A stretch of DNA of 38,270 nt. It comes from Candidatus Kapaibacterium sp. (GTDB lineage Bacteria > Bacteroidota > Ignavibacteria > Kapaibacteriales > WFXC01). How positions within the stretch are numbered: the stretch's first letter is position 1; each line of letters opens with the position of its first letter. Positions 8,122-15,842 of the stretch are shown here, one piece after another. The stretch lies in contig WFXC01000028.1 of NCBI GenBank assembly GCA_015490805.1, forward strand, positions 1 through 38,270. The letters run 5' to 3'. The position numbers were made by a program, and so were the translations under genes. The notes beneath the pieces were generated by a model. It was not told the DNA's origin. It made no database searches and was given only the letters and a program-made list of their open reading frames with translations.

Positions 8122-8403
8122 TCACTGCGCCGGCACTGACTCCACAGGGATCACGTTCACAAACTTCTTCTCTTTTCCTTTGCGGCGCCGTCGCTCGAAT
8201 TTTACAAATCCATCCACCAAGGCAAAGAGCGTATCATCTCCCCCTCTGCCGACATTCTGTCCCGGATGAATCCGTGTTCCTCGCTGACGTACCAGAATAT
8301 TCCCCGCCCGCACAAACTGTCCATCGAATCGCTTAACCCCCAGATACTTGGGATTGGAATCCCGACCGTTTTTTGTACTTCCGCCTGCTTTTTTGTGCGC
8401 CAT
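8122..8403 (-). CDS. rpmA: 50S ribosomal protein L27
   Basis: This 93-residue protein begins [20 protein letters not shown], the invariant N-terminus of L27 that reaches toward the peptidyl-transferase centre, and continues with [20 protein letters not shown] and [17 protein letters not shown]. There is no N-terminal cleavable extension like that of Firmicutes L27. The C-terminus ([14 protein letters not shown]) is normal. The gene follows rplU by 11 bp, the standard order. Confidence 0.98.
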   Translation of the reverse strand: MAHKKAGGSTKNGRDSNPKYLGVKRFDGQFVRAGNILVRQRGTRIHPGQNVGRGGDDTLFALVDGFVKFERRRRKGKEKKFVNVIPVESVPAQ

Positions 8404-8414
8404 TCCTTCGCTCT

Positions 8415-8729
8415 CTATTGTGACACTTCTATGGACTCAATTTTAATCTGCGTATACGGCTGCCGGTGTCCATTCTTCACCCGATATCCTTTACGTCGCT
8501 TCTTCTTGAAAACAATTACTTTTTCCCCTTTGCCGTGCTCGACTACTGTTGCCTTCACCGTCCCAGATACGTAAGGTGTCCCGACAGCTATTTTCTCTCC
8601 ATCCCGCAGATAAAGGATACGATCGAATTCAACCGTACTACCCGGTTCTTCCTGCAATCGGGGCACAAAGATCGTATCATCTGGATGGACACGAAACTGA
8701 AATCCCTGGATTTCCACAATTGCTTCCAT
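8415..8729 (-). CDS. rplU: 50S ribosomal protein L21
   Basis: This 104-residue protein has the L21 fold sequence: [14 protein letters not shown] at the start, then [40 protein letters not shown] and [19 protein letters not shown]. The KKKRRKGYR...GHRQ region binds 23S rRNA. It is the first gene of the L21-L27 pair, and a TATATTTG -7 box lies about 43 bp before its start. It sits 57 bp after the kmo stop. Confidence 0.98.
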   Translation of the reverse strand: MEAIVEIQGFQFRVHPDDTIFVPRLQEEPGSTVEFDRILYLRDGEKIAVGTPYVSGTVKATVVEHGKGEKVIVFKKKRRKGYRVKNGHRQPYTQIKIESIEVSQ

Positions 8730-8771
8730 TTCCTACCTTTATGGTTTCACTTGTTGCTGGTTTGCAAAATT

Positions 8772-8779
8772 CAAATATA
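8772..8779 (-). promoter_or_regulatory. Bacteroidota-type -7 box for rplU-rpmA
   Basis: TATATTTG on the minus strand matches the -7 consensus TAnnTTTG and lies 43 bp before the rplU ATG, in the 57-bp gap after kmo. A matching TTTG 19-21 bp upstream is missing, so this is a half-site call supported by its position. Confidence 0.5.
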
Positions 8780-8786
8780 CAACTTT

Positions 8787-10175
8787 CTATGCGTTTGGAG
8801 CGCCACTGAGCGCTTCAGAACCGCAATAGTAACGATCAAAAATCGCCAGAATTTTCTCCCATCCGGCAGGGGTTTGCCATGTATGTTCGACATCCGGCAA
8901 CTGGAGAATTTCTTCAAACATTCGATCCTGCTTCTGTTGCTCCTCCAGTGCCATACGGTAGGGTAGATCAGGCGAGAAGGTAACCATCGAGTACACAGGG
9001 AGAAAACGATGGGGAAATTCCTGCGTCAACCTGCGCTCAATCGCTTTCCGGAGGAGAAATCGAGGATCAGCGACGTGATCGCGCATCTCAACGAAATTCC
9101 GCATTGCCAGATCGGCAATAGCGTCAGCATTCGGCTTCCGCATTTGTTGATAAATGGGCAGCACGGTTGCCCAATCATCCTGATATTGCTCCAGCAGCTC
9201 AGCAAAAATCCGGCAATCTTCAAATCCGGCATTGACTCCCTGCCCATAGAATGGCACAATAGCGTGGGCAGCATCTCCAATCAGCATTACCTTTCCGCCA
9301 TAGGTCCACGGATAACATCGGATGATTGCCAAAGATGAAGTGGGGTTTCGGAAAAAATCTTCCTCTAAGGTCGGCATCAATGGGACTGCATCTGGAAATT
9401 GCTCCTCGAAAAACCGCCGTACTTCCTGCGGCGTCGACAACTCTTCAAATGACGGTGACCCTTCAAAGGGCAGAAACAGCGTACAGGTAAAACTGCCATC
9501 CTGATTGGGAAGCGCAATCAGCATAAACTGGTGGCGGGGCCAGATGTGCAACGCATTCGGTTCAATCCGCCAGCCACCTCCTTCTGCTGCGGGAATAGTC
9601 AGCTCCTTATATCCGTGCTCGATGTAATGCTGGGAGTACTGAAACCGATCCAGCCGCTGCATTCGATAGCGAACAGCAGAGAAAGCCCCATCGGCACCAA
9701 CGAGATAATCTCCGGCCACCGTCTGTCGCTCACCGGTCTGGACATTTTCCAGCACCGCCGCTGGTCGATCCAGATCGACGTCTACGCATCGCCACTGAAA
9801 AAATAGTTCTACATTGGGCAACTCTTCTGCCGCATCCAGCAGCAAGCGATTCAGTCCGCCACGGGAAACGGAGTAAATTGCCTGTCCCTCCAGCCCATAC
9901 GGCTGAAAGCGGAGCTCTCCATCGATAGGATGAATCATTCGCCCACGCATTGGAATCGCTGCCTGGCGCACTCGTTGCCCGGTCCCAGCAGCATCCAGGG
10001 CTTTCCATCCACGATCTGAAAGGGCTAAATTAATTGATCGCCCGGCTGCGATGGATGCTTTCCGCATATCGGGTCGCTTCTCATACACTTTCACCGCATA
10101 CCCACGAAGCCCCAGAACCCTGGCTAAATGAGCGCCGACCAAGCCCCCGCCGATAATGATTACTGTTGCGTTCAT
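8787..10175 (-). CDS. kmo: Kynurenine 3-monooxygenase
   Basis: This 462-residue flavoprotein hydroxylates L-kynurenine to 3-hydroxykynurenine using NADPH and oxygen. The FAD-binding GxGxxG variant is VIIIGGGLVGAHLA (GGGLVG at 9-14). GRSINLALSDRG is diagnostic of KMO among aromatic hydroxylases. LVGADGAFSAVR and IGDAAHAIVPFYGQGVNAGF are the second and third FAD motifs. FRNPTSSLAIIRCYPW is also typical of KMO. The C-terminal extension (residues about 390-462) is of the usual length. It starts 5 bp after the kynU stop with its own GGAAG site, so it is coupled to kynU and is the last pathway gene of the cluster. Confidence 0.95.
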   Translation of the reverse strand: MNATVIIIGGGLVGAHLARVLGLRGYAVKVYEKRPDMRKASIAAGRSINLALSDRGWKALDAAGTGQRVRQAAIPMRGRMIHPIDGELRFQPYGLEGQAIYSVSRGGLNRLLLDAAEELPNVELFFQWRCVDVDLDRPAAVLENVQTGERQTVAGDYLVGADGAFSAVRYRMQRLDRFQYSQHYIEHGYKELTIPAAEGGGWRIEPNALHIWPRHQFMLIALPNQDGSFTCTLFLPFEGSPSFEELSTPQEVRRFFEEQFPDAVPLMPTLEEDFFRNPTSSLAIIRCYPWTYGGKVMLIGDAAHAIVPFYGQGVNAGFEDCRIFAELLEQYQDDWATVLPIYQQMRKPNADAIADLAMRNFVEMRDHVADPRFLLRKAIERRLTQEFPHRFLPVYSMVTFSPDLPYRMALEEQQKQDRMFEEILQLPDVEHTWQTPAGWEKILAIFDRYYCGSEALSGAPNA

Positions 10176-10180
10176 CTTCC

Positions 10181-11470
10181 CTATCCTTCCTCTGTCACTT
10201 CTACCTGCTCCAGCAGTGTGCCGAAACGGAACACTTCTTCAAAAGTGTTGTACAACGGCACAGGCGCAACTCGCATCACATTCGGCTCCCGCCAGTCCAC
10301 AATGACACCAGATTGCCGCAGTTGCTGAATCACCGATTGTCCCCCACGATGGAAAAAGAGTGACAACTGACATCCTCGCTGCTGAGGATCGGATGGCGTG
10401 ATGATTTCCACTTCCAGCGCAGGATTTCGCTGGACTGCTGTTCGGATAACAAATTCTAAAAAACCGGTTAGTTGCTCGCTTTTCTGACGCAATCGTTCGA
10501 TACCCGCAGCTTCAAAAATTTCCAGCGCCGCCCGATGCACCGCCATTGAAAAGATCGGCGCATTGCTCAGTTGCCAGCTATCGACTCCCTCCATCGGAAT
10601 AAAGCCTTTTTTCATTTCAAATCGTTTCTCTTCCGGATATCCCCACCAGCCAGCAAACCGCGGCAGGTCTTTTTGCTGATGCCACCGCCGATGGACAAAT
10701 GCTCCACCAACGCTGCCCGGTCCAGAGTTCAAATACTTATACGAACACCACGCCGCAAAATCCACGTCCCAGTCGTGGAGTCGGAGTGGAACATTGCCAA
10801 CAGCGTGCGCTAAATCGAATCCCGCCACAGCACCAACTTTATGCGCTGCCCGCGTAATAGCCGGCAAATCAAAGTACTGTCCCGTATAGTACTGCACACC
10901 GGGAAACAGCACCAGGGCTAATTGCGATCCTACCTCTTCGATCTTTGCTACGATATCCTCCGTGCGAAGAATTCGCTCTCCTGCTCGAGGGAACACTTCC
11001 ACCATCCCCTCTTCAGGATCGAAGCCGTGAAACTGGAGTTGGCTCTCAATCACATAGTAATCTGAAGGAAAAGCACCAGCTTCACACAAAATCTTATACC
11101 GCTGCGGCGTTGGACGATAAAAACTGACCATCAGCAAATGGAGATTGACAGTCAGTGAATTCATCGCGACCACTTCATCCGGGTATGCTCCCACCAGATG
11201 CGCCAGCGGCTTTTTGAACCAATGATGGTAGGAAAACCACGGATGCTCTCCTCGAAAATGTCCCTCAACCCCCAGCGCCCGCCATTTTTCCAGCTCCTGC
11301 TCAAGATATGCTGCTGCATTTTTCGGCTGCAATCCCAGGGAGTTACCACAGAAATAAATCGCAGGACGTCCTTCAACTTGCGGAATAAAAAATTGCTCTC
11401 GAAATGTCCGCAGCGGATCTTGTCGATCTAACTGTTGTGCAAATTCCAGGCGATACTCCCAATCGCTCAT
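10181..11470 (-). CDS. kynU: Kynureninase
   Basis: This 429-residue PLP enzyme cleaves 3-hydroxykynurenine (and kynurenine) to 3-hydroxyanthranilate (or anthranilate) and alanine. Motifs include YFCGNSLGLQPK near residue 40, ALGVEGHF and EHPWFSYHHW, GFDLAHAVGN near 218 and the PLP lysine K245 in WCSYKYLNSGPGSVGG. These are characteristic of kynureninase rather than other fold-type I aminotransferases. The ATG overlaps the stop of the upstream decarboxylase gene by 4 bp (ATGA), implying translational coupling. Confidence 0.96.
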   Translation of the reverse strand: MSDWEYRLEFAQQLDRQDPLRTFREQFFIPQVEGRPAIYFCGNSLGLQPKNAAAYLEQELEKWRALGVEGHFRGEHPWFSYHHWFKKPLAHLVGAYPDEVVAMNSLTVNLHLLMVSFYRPTPQRYKILCEAGAFPSDYYVIESQLQFHGFDPEEGMVEVFPRAGERILRTEDIVAKIEEVGSQLALVLFPGVQYYTGQYFDLPAITRAAHKVGAVAGFDLAHAVGNVPLRLHDWDVDFAAWCSYKYLNSGPGSVGGAFVHRRWHQQKDLPRFAGWWGYPEEKRFEMKKGFIPMEGVDSWQLSNAPIFSMAVHRAALEIFEAAGIERLRQKSEQLTGFLEFVIRTAVQRNPALEVEIITPSDPQQRGCQLSLFFHRGGQSVIQQLRQSGVIVDWREPNVMRVAPVPLYNTFEEVFRFGTLLEQVEVTEEG

Positions 11471-12507
11471 TCCACCCGACTCTCCGTTTGCTCAGCTACG
11501 AACCGACTCTTCGGCAATCCAAGAAACTCTAAAGCAGCAGCCGCAAAAATTTCTTCCTTCTGCTCTGGCGATAGAAACGTTGCGTTCTCAACGATGGAAC
11601 CGTGGGTAAGATCGCCCAGCGGAAAAGGATAGTCAGATCCCATCGCAATGCGGCGGGTGCCAAACAGTTCAACGATGTATCGCAACGCTGCAACATCGTG
11701 CGTGATACTATCAACCCAGAAATGGCCCACGTACTCGCGCGGCGGGCGCACGTCGTTCACATTCACCAGATCAGGGCGGCAGTTATAGCCGTGCTGGATA
11801 CGCCCCAGGGTAATAGGAAAAGATCCACCGGCGTGCGCGAATAAAAAGCGCAGCTTCGGAAAGCGATCGAAAACGCCACCGAACATCAGGGAACAAATAG
11901 CTCTGGAAGTTTCGGCTGGCATTCCAACCAACCACGGTAGCCAGTACTTCCGCATCTGGTCCATCCCCATCATATTCCACGGATGAACAAAAATGCAGGC
12001 GCCCAGATCTTCCGCCGCTTCATAAACGGCAAAGAATCGCTCATCATCCAGATTCACTCCCTCAATATTGGAGCCAATTTCGACACCGGGCAAATGCAAC
12101 TCCTGTACACAGCGTTCTAATTCCCGAACCGCCAGCTCCGGTGCCTGCATTGGTAAGGTCCCCAGGGCAACAAATCGAGTGGGATACTGCGCCTGGACAG
12201 AAGCCAGATGGTCATTGAGAAATCGAGACCAATCCAGGGTATCCTCTGGTTTTGCCCAGTAGTTGAACAGCACCGGCACCGTGGACAACACCATCACATC
12301 CACTTTGTGTCGCTCCATATCCTGAAGAATTGCTTCTGGATTCCAGCAATTCTCCTTCACTGCCCGGAAAAACCGTCCGTCATCGTAGACCATATGGGCA
12401 ACGCCGGGTTCGACGTGCTGGATCTGGATAAAACCACCGTATCCGTAGCGGTCTTTCAAGGGGGGCCAGGTTTCTGGCAAAATGTGAGCGTGAATATCAA
12501 TCCGCAT
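11467..12507 (-). CDS. nbaD: 2-amino-3-carboxymuconate-6-semialdehyde decarboxylase (ACMSD)
   Basis: This 346-residue amidohydrolase-fold enzyme removes CO2 from 2-amino-3-carboxymuconate-6-semialdehyde, steering the pathway away from quinolinate/NAD and toward 2-aminomuconate catabolism. The zinc ligands are all present: H6 and H8 (DIHAHILPETWP), H175 (FVHPWNMMG), H225 (FAHAGGSFP) and D292 (MGSDYPFPLGD). FVHPWNMMG and GSDYPFPLGD fit ACMSD better than general amidohydrolases. An AAAGG site precedes the start, and a 171-bp gap with no gene separates it from the dioxygenase gene upstream. Confidence 0.94.
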   Translation of the reverse strand: MRIDIHAHILPETWPPLKDRYGYGGFIQIQHVEPGVAHMVYDDGRFFRAVKENCWNPEAILQDMERHKVDVMVLSTVPVLFNYWAKPEDTLDWSRFLNDHLASVQAQYPTRFVALGTLPMQAPELAVRELERCVQELHLPGVEIGSNIEGVNLDDERFFAVYEAAEDLGACIFVHPWNMMGMDQMRKYWLPWLVGMPAETSRAICSLMFGGVFDRFPKLRFLFAHAGGSFPITLGRIQHGYNCRPDLVNVNDVRPPREYVGHFWVDSITHDVAALRYIVELFGTRRIAMGSDYPFPLGDLTHGSIVENATFLSPEQKEEIFAAAALEFLGLPKSRFVAEQTESRVE

Positions 12508-12678
12508 ACAGCATCCCTTTCTTTGATCAACCTCTTAATCAGCAAAAAATCTTTACCAGAAACTCCAGAAAATCTTTTTCCCCAAGCTGCTTCAATCCCT
12601 CAGCTAAGCAGGATTTTCATCCACAGCAATACCACTATCCCAGGAAAACACTGCTGCCTCAACACTGAACAATCGCCT

Positions 12679-13233
12679 CTAAGACTTTGCCGCTGATGGC
12701 GGTTCCATCACCGTTCCGCACTTCTTACAGGTACGGAGCGTTTCGTTGCTGTAGAACCGTTCCATAATAGGAGGCAACTGGGAAACGATATCGGTGAGCT
12801 GGAAATATTCTTCATAGAGCTTCTCACCGCAGTTCTCACAGAACCACATAAAGCCATCCAGCTCTCCGGGACGCCGTTTCCGCTCAATTACCAGCCCTAC
12901 AGTATTTGCCGGACGCTGTGGGGAGTGTGGAACTCGCGGTGGAAGGAGAAAAACTTCCCCTTCGCGAATCGGGATGTCGACAATTTTTTCTCCATCGTGG
13001 ACGCGCAACGTAATATCGCCTTCGATCTGGTAGAAAAATTCTTCTCCTTCTTCCCAGTGAAAATCTTTGCGGGTATTTGGTCCACCGACCACCATCACAA
13101 TAAAATCCTGCGTTCCTTCTTGATAAATGCAGGCATTGCCAACCGGTGGTTTCAGCAGGTGCCGATGCTCCTCAATCCACTGCTGAAAGTTGATGGGCAT
13201 CTGAATCTTTTTGGCTTCTTCTAACACTGCCAT
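12679..13233 (-). CDS. nbaC: 3-hydroxyanthranilate 3,4-dioxygenase
   Basis: This 184-residue cupin opens the ring of 3-hydroxyanthranilate with oxygen to give 2-amino-3-carboxymuconate-6-semialdehyde. Iron ligands H59 and E65 (KDFHWEEGEEFFYQ) and H103 (PRVPHSPQRP) are in place, as are substrate-binding R55, R107 and E117. The bacterial-type C-terminal rubredoxin-like metal site is complete, with C132 and C135 (FCENCGEKLYEE) and C169 and C172 (CKKCG). It is the first gene of the kynurenine cluster, and a TAATTTTG box lies about 45 bp before the start. Confidence 0.96.
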   Translation of the reverse strand: MAVLEEAKKIQMPINFQQWIEEHRHLLKPPVGNACIYQEGTQDFIVMVVGGPNTRKDFHWEEGEEFFYQIEGDITLRVHDGEKIVDIPIREGEVFLLPPRVPHSPQRPANTVGLVIERKRRPGELDGFMWFCENCGEKLYEEYFQLTDIVSQLPPIMERFYSNETLRTCKKCGTVMEPPSAAKS

Positions 13234-13276
13234 TGCGCTTCCCTTGAGTTGTTCGACAAAATTCCAACGCTTCCCT

Positions 13277-13284
13277 CAAAATTA
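13277..13284 (-). promoter_or_regulatory. Possible -7 box for the kynurenine gene cluster
   Basis: TAATTTTG on the minus strand matches TAnnTTTG and lies 44 bp upstream of the dioxygenase ATG in a 165-bp divergent intergenic region. No TTTG is found at the expected -33 spacing, so support is only from the -7 half and position. Confidence 0.4.
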
Positions 13285-13398
13285 CGAAAAAAGGTGGAAA
13301 AAGCGTGTTCCCCGTCTGTCCGAAGGCACTGAAAAAACCATCTCTGCGTTCACCGGCATTTGTGCTGACAGTCGGTTTCACAACCAGGCGATCGTCCA

Positions 13399-14280
13399 AT
13401 GCTCATTGATGCTCAACTGAGAACGTTTCCTCCAATGGCATTTTCAATGGCGCAGCGGTCAATGCCACCAGAAGACTACCAGCGCTTTGCTGCCACCCGG
13501 CTCTACGAAATCACGTATCTCAACGAGGGACTCCGGATCAAAGGGTGGTTAGCGGTACCGCCACAGGAAGCAGCTACAATGCCGGCAATCATTTACAACC
13601 GGGGCGGCAGTGGTCCCAAAGCAGCATTGACCCCCCTGTCGGCAGCCGCAACCATTGGGCTGTGCGCCAGTTGGGGCTTTGTAGCTGTCGCCAGCCAGTA
13701 CCGCGGCGTTGGGGGTAGCGAAGGACAGGAAGAATGGGGCGATGGCGACGCTCGCGATTCGCTGGCACTGTTGCAGGTTCTTCAGCAATTGCCATACGTT
13801 GATATGGACCGGATTGGTGTCATCGGTGGCAGTCGGGGCGGCGTCGTTACGTTCTTGATGCTCAAACACTCCGATGCTTTTCGGGCTGCTATTACCTACG
13901 GTGCCCCGACGTCACTCCACGACACTCCTGCTAATAGCTACATCCGGCAAATGCTTCGACCGTTTTTACCACCCAATGCCGATGAAGAAGCAGAATTGCG
14001 CAAGCGATCCGTTGTTCTCTGGGCTGATCAACTCTGCCGCACAACGCCCCTTTTAGTGCTCCACGGCGCTGGCGATCGGCGAGTCAATCCGCTCGATGCT
14101 CTGAAACTTGGAATCACACTACAAAAAATCCACTTCCCCTATCGCCTCATCATCTATGACAATGCGGATCATATCCTGAGCGGTCAACGGCAGGAAAGCA
14201 ATGCTCAAATGCGGCGATGGATGGAACGCTTTGTACGCGATCGCGCCCCTCTGCCCCGCACGGGATCTTTTGGCGCATAA
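13399..14280 (+). CDS. Alpha/beta hydrolase of the prolyl-oligopeptidase (S9-like) type
   Basis: This 293-residue protein has no signal peptide. The nucleophile elbow is GVIGGSRGGV (serine near residue 144), the acid is in LHGAGDRRVNP and the histidine in DNADHILSG, giving a complete Ser-Asp-His triad in the order of S9-type hydrolases. The oxyanion-side strand reads IIYNRGGSGPK instead of the usual HGGP. The substrate is unknown. It is divergent from the kynurenine cluster, which lacks a formamidase, so an amidase or esterase role in that pathway can be proposed but not shown. A later in-frame ATG at 13435 is an alternative start, and neither has a strong ribosome-binding site. Confidence 0.82.
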   Translation: MLIDAQLRTFPPMAFSMAQRSMPPEDYQRFAATRLYEITYLNEGLRIKGWLAVPPQEAATMPAIIYNRGGSGPKAALTPLSAAATIGLCASWGFVAVASQYRGVGGSEGQEEWGDGDARDSLALLQVLQQLPYVDMDRIGVIGGSRGGVVTFLMLKHSDAFRAAITYGAPTSLHDTPANSYIRQMLRPFLPPNADEEAELRKRSVVLWADQLCRTTPLLVLHGAGDRRVNPLDALKLGITLQKIHFPYRLIIYDNADHILSGQRQESNAQMRRWMERFVRDRAPLPRTGSFGA

Positions 14281-14635
14281 TGCCTCGCCGATGCTTGAAA
14301 TTTCGTGAAACTGTGCCTCGCCGCCGGTACTACATCCTGGAAGCAACGAAGTTATAGGTGCTCGAAAGAATGCGCTTTAAGCACTCCGCCGGTATCTATA
14401 TCTTGGAAGCAACAGCATCTGATGGTGAATCGCTCTTACCAGCTTCTCAGCCTTCCATAAAAGAAGGCTATTCTTAGAATGGCCTCTCTTCGGCAACGAA
14501 GACTTCCTACTCCAGACAGCCACGCTTGTTCGCAAAGTCAGTTGCTTTCTGCTACAGGGGATAACATTACCTTCTTTTGCAACAGCAGCAATCGAAGTTG
14601 TACTCATTGTATCCATCCCCAGAAGGCCGAATAGA
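14281..14635. other. Intergenic region between convergent genes, with repeats and a hairpin
   Basis: This 355-bp stretch lies between the stops of the hydrolase (plus) and the aminotransferase (minus). I see no credible gene; the longest open frame (79 codons, minus strand, 14377-14616) has no recognisable features. It holds a degenerate direct repeat (14321-14413) and a perfect 7-bp hairpin, AGCCTTC / GAAGGCT at 14449-14469, which might help terminate either flanking unit although no T-run follows. Confidence 0.5.
14321..14413. repeat. Degenerate direct repeat, two copies of 27-28 bp
   Basis: Copy 1 (14321-14347) and copy 2 (14386-14413) both start CCGCCGGTA and end TGGAAGCAAC, with a variable middle; the spacing is 65 bp. 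In one plus-strand frame each, the copies read YYILEATK and IYILEATA, so they could be remnants of a duplicated coding segment. The frames are interrupted by stops. Confidence 0.65.
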
Positions 14636-15838
14636 TCACTGTCTCCCTATCCTGCCGGTCGTCATATCCTCCAATGCTTGGTGCAGTCGCTCCATACCCT
14701 CCCGAATTTGGTCTTCACTAGTCGCATACGAAATCCGAATGCAGCCGGGTTGTCCAAACGCTTCCCCTGGAACGGTTGCAACAGCATATTTTTCCAGCAA
14801 ATAATGAGCAAATTGCTCTGCCGACCAGCCCATTCCCGCAAGGCGTTCTGAGAGATTGACAAACACATAGAAAGCTCCATCGGGCACCGGAAATGAAATA
14901 CCCGGAATCTGATTCAAAAGCTGCACAATGAGATTGCGACGCCGCTCGAACACCTGCCGCATCTGCGCAACTGCTTCTCCTGCCTCCTGCAACGCCACTA
15001 TCGCCGCCTGCTGGACAAATGAGGTTGCGTGTGTCACACTCTGTCCAATGAGCTTTTTCATCTGATCAATCACAGCTTTCGTCGCTGTTGCATATCCGAT
15101 GCGCCAGCCTGTCATAGCATACGCTTTGGAGAGACCATTGACAGTAATCACTCTGGAAGCTATTTCCGGAATGGAACCAATGCTGAAATGAGGAATGCTT
15201 TTGTTAAAAACAATCTTTTCGTAAATTTCATCGCTGATGACAAAAACGTCGTGCTGTACAAGCACTTCCGCCAGCGCCCGAAGTTCGTCGGGAGAATACA
15301 TTACCCCGGTCGGATTCGACGGAGAGTTCAGGATTAAGCACTTCGTCTTTGGTGTAATCGCACTATGGAGTTGCTTGGGCGTAATCTTCCACTGTTGTGC
15401 CTCTCCTGTTTCCAGCACTTTTGGCTCTGCGCCGGTAATCCGAACAATGCTGGGATAACTCACCCAATAGGGCGCTGGGATGAGTACCTCATCTCCATCA
15501 TTGCAGATTGCCAGGAGAGCACAAAAGATAGCGTGTTTGGCTCCTGCGGTAATGACGACGGTTTCGGGCGTTGCCCCTTCAATGCCATTTTCACAGCAGA
15601 GTTTTTCCGCAACCACCTGTCGCAGCGGAAGGACCCCCGGTACCGGGGTATAATGGGTAAAATCCTCCTCCAGTGCTCTTACCGCTGCATCTTTGATAAC
15701 CTGCGGCGTTGCAAAATCTGGTTCACCTGCCGATAGATTGACAACTGCAATACCCTGTGCCCGCATCGCCTTGGCTTTCGCTGAGATCGCCAGGGTTTGC
15801 GACTCAGCAGCACTCAGCACTCGATGCGATAGTTTCAT
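14636..15838 (-). CDS. aspC: Class I aminotransferase, aspartate-aminotransferase type
   Basis: This 400-residue PLP enzyme of the 1-beta subgroup transfers an amino group between aspartate (possibly also other amino acids) and 2-oxoglutarate. Motifs are NLSAGEPDFATP near 34, the NSPSNPTGVMY asparagine region at 171-181, SDEIYEKIVF at 202-211, the PLP lysine K238 in VNGLSKAYAMTGWRIGY, and the substrate-carboxylate arginine in CIRISYA near 375. Specificity cannot be settled from sequence; prephenate or aromatic aminotransferase activity is possible in this subgroup. It is 4 bp after the carboxypeptidase stop and is the last gene of that unit. Confidence 0.93.
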   Translation of the reverse strand: MKLSHRVLSAAESQTLAISAKAKAMRAQGIAVVNLSAGEPDFATPQVIKDAAVRALEEDFTHYTPVPGVLPLRQVVAEKLCCENGIEGATPETVVITAGAKHAIFCALLAICNDGDEVLIPAPYWVSYPSIVRITGAEPKVLETGEAQQWKITPKQLHSAITPKTKCLILNSPSNPTGVMYSPDELRALAEVLVQHDVFVISDEIYEKIVFNKSIPHFSIGSIPEIASRVITVNGLSKAYAMTGWRIGYATATKAVIDQMKKLIGQSVTHATSFVQQAAIVALQEAGEAVAQMRQVFERRRNLIVQLLNQIPGISFPVPDGAFYVFVNLSERLAGMGWSAEQFAHYLLEKYAVATVPGEAFGQPGCIRISYATSEDQIREGMERLHQALEDMTTGRIGRQ

Positions 15839-15842
15839 CGAC

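Noticed and set aside
12508-12678. Hidden gene in the gap between the dioxygenase and ACMSD genes
   Set aside because: Only very short frames (for example a 6-codon ATG frame) exist on the minus strand.
14377-14616. 79-codon minus-strand open frame in the intergenic gap
   Set aside because: No ribosome-binding site, no recognisable motif and it overlaps the direct repeat region.
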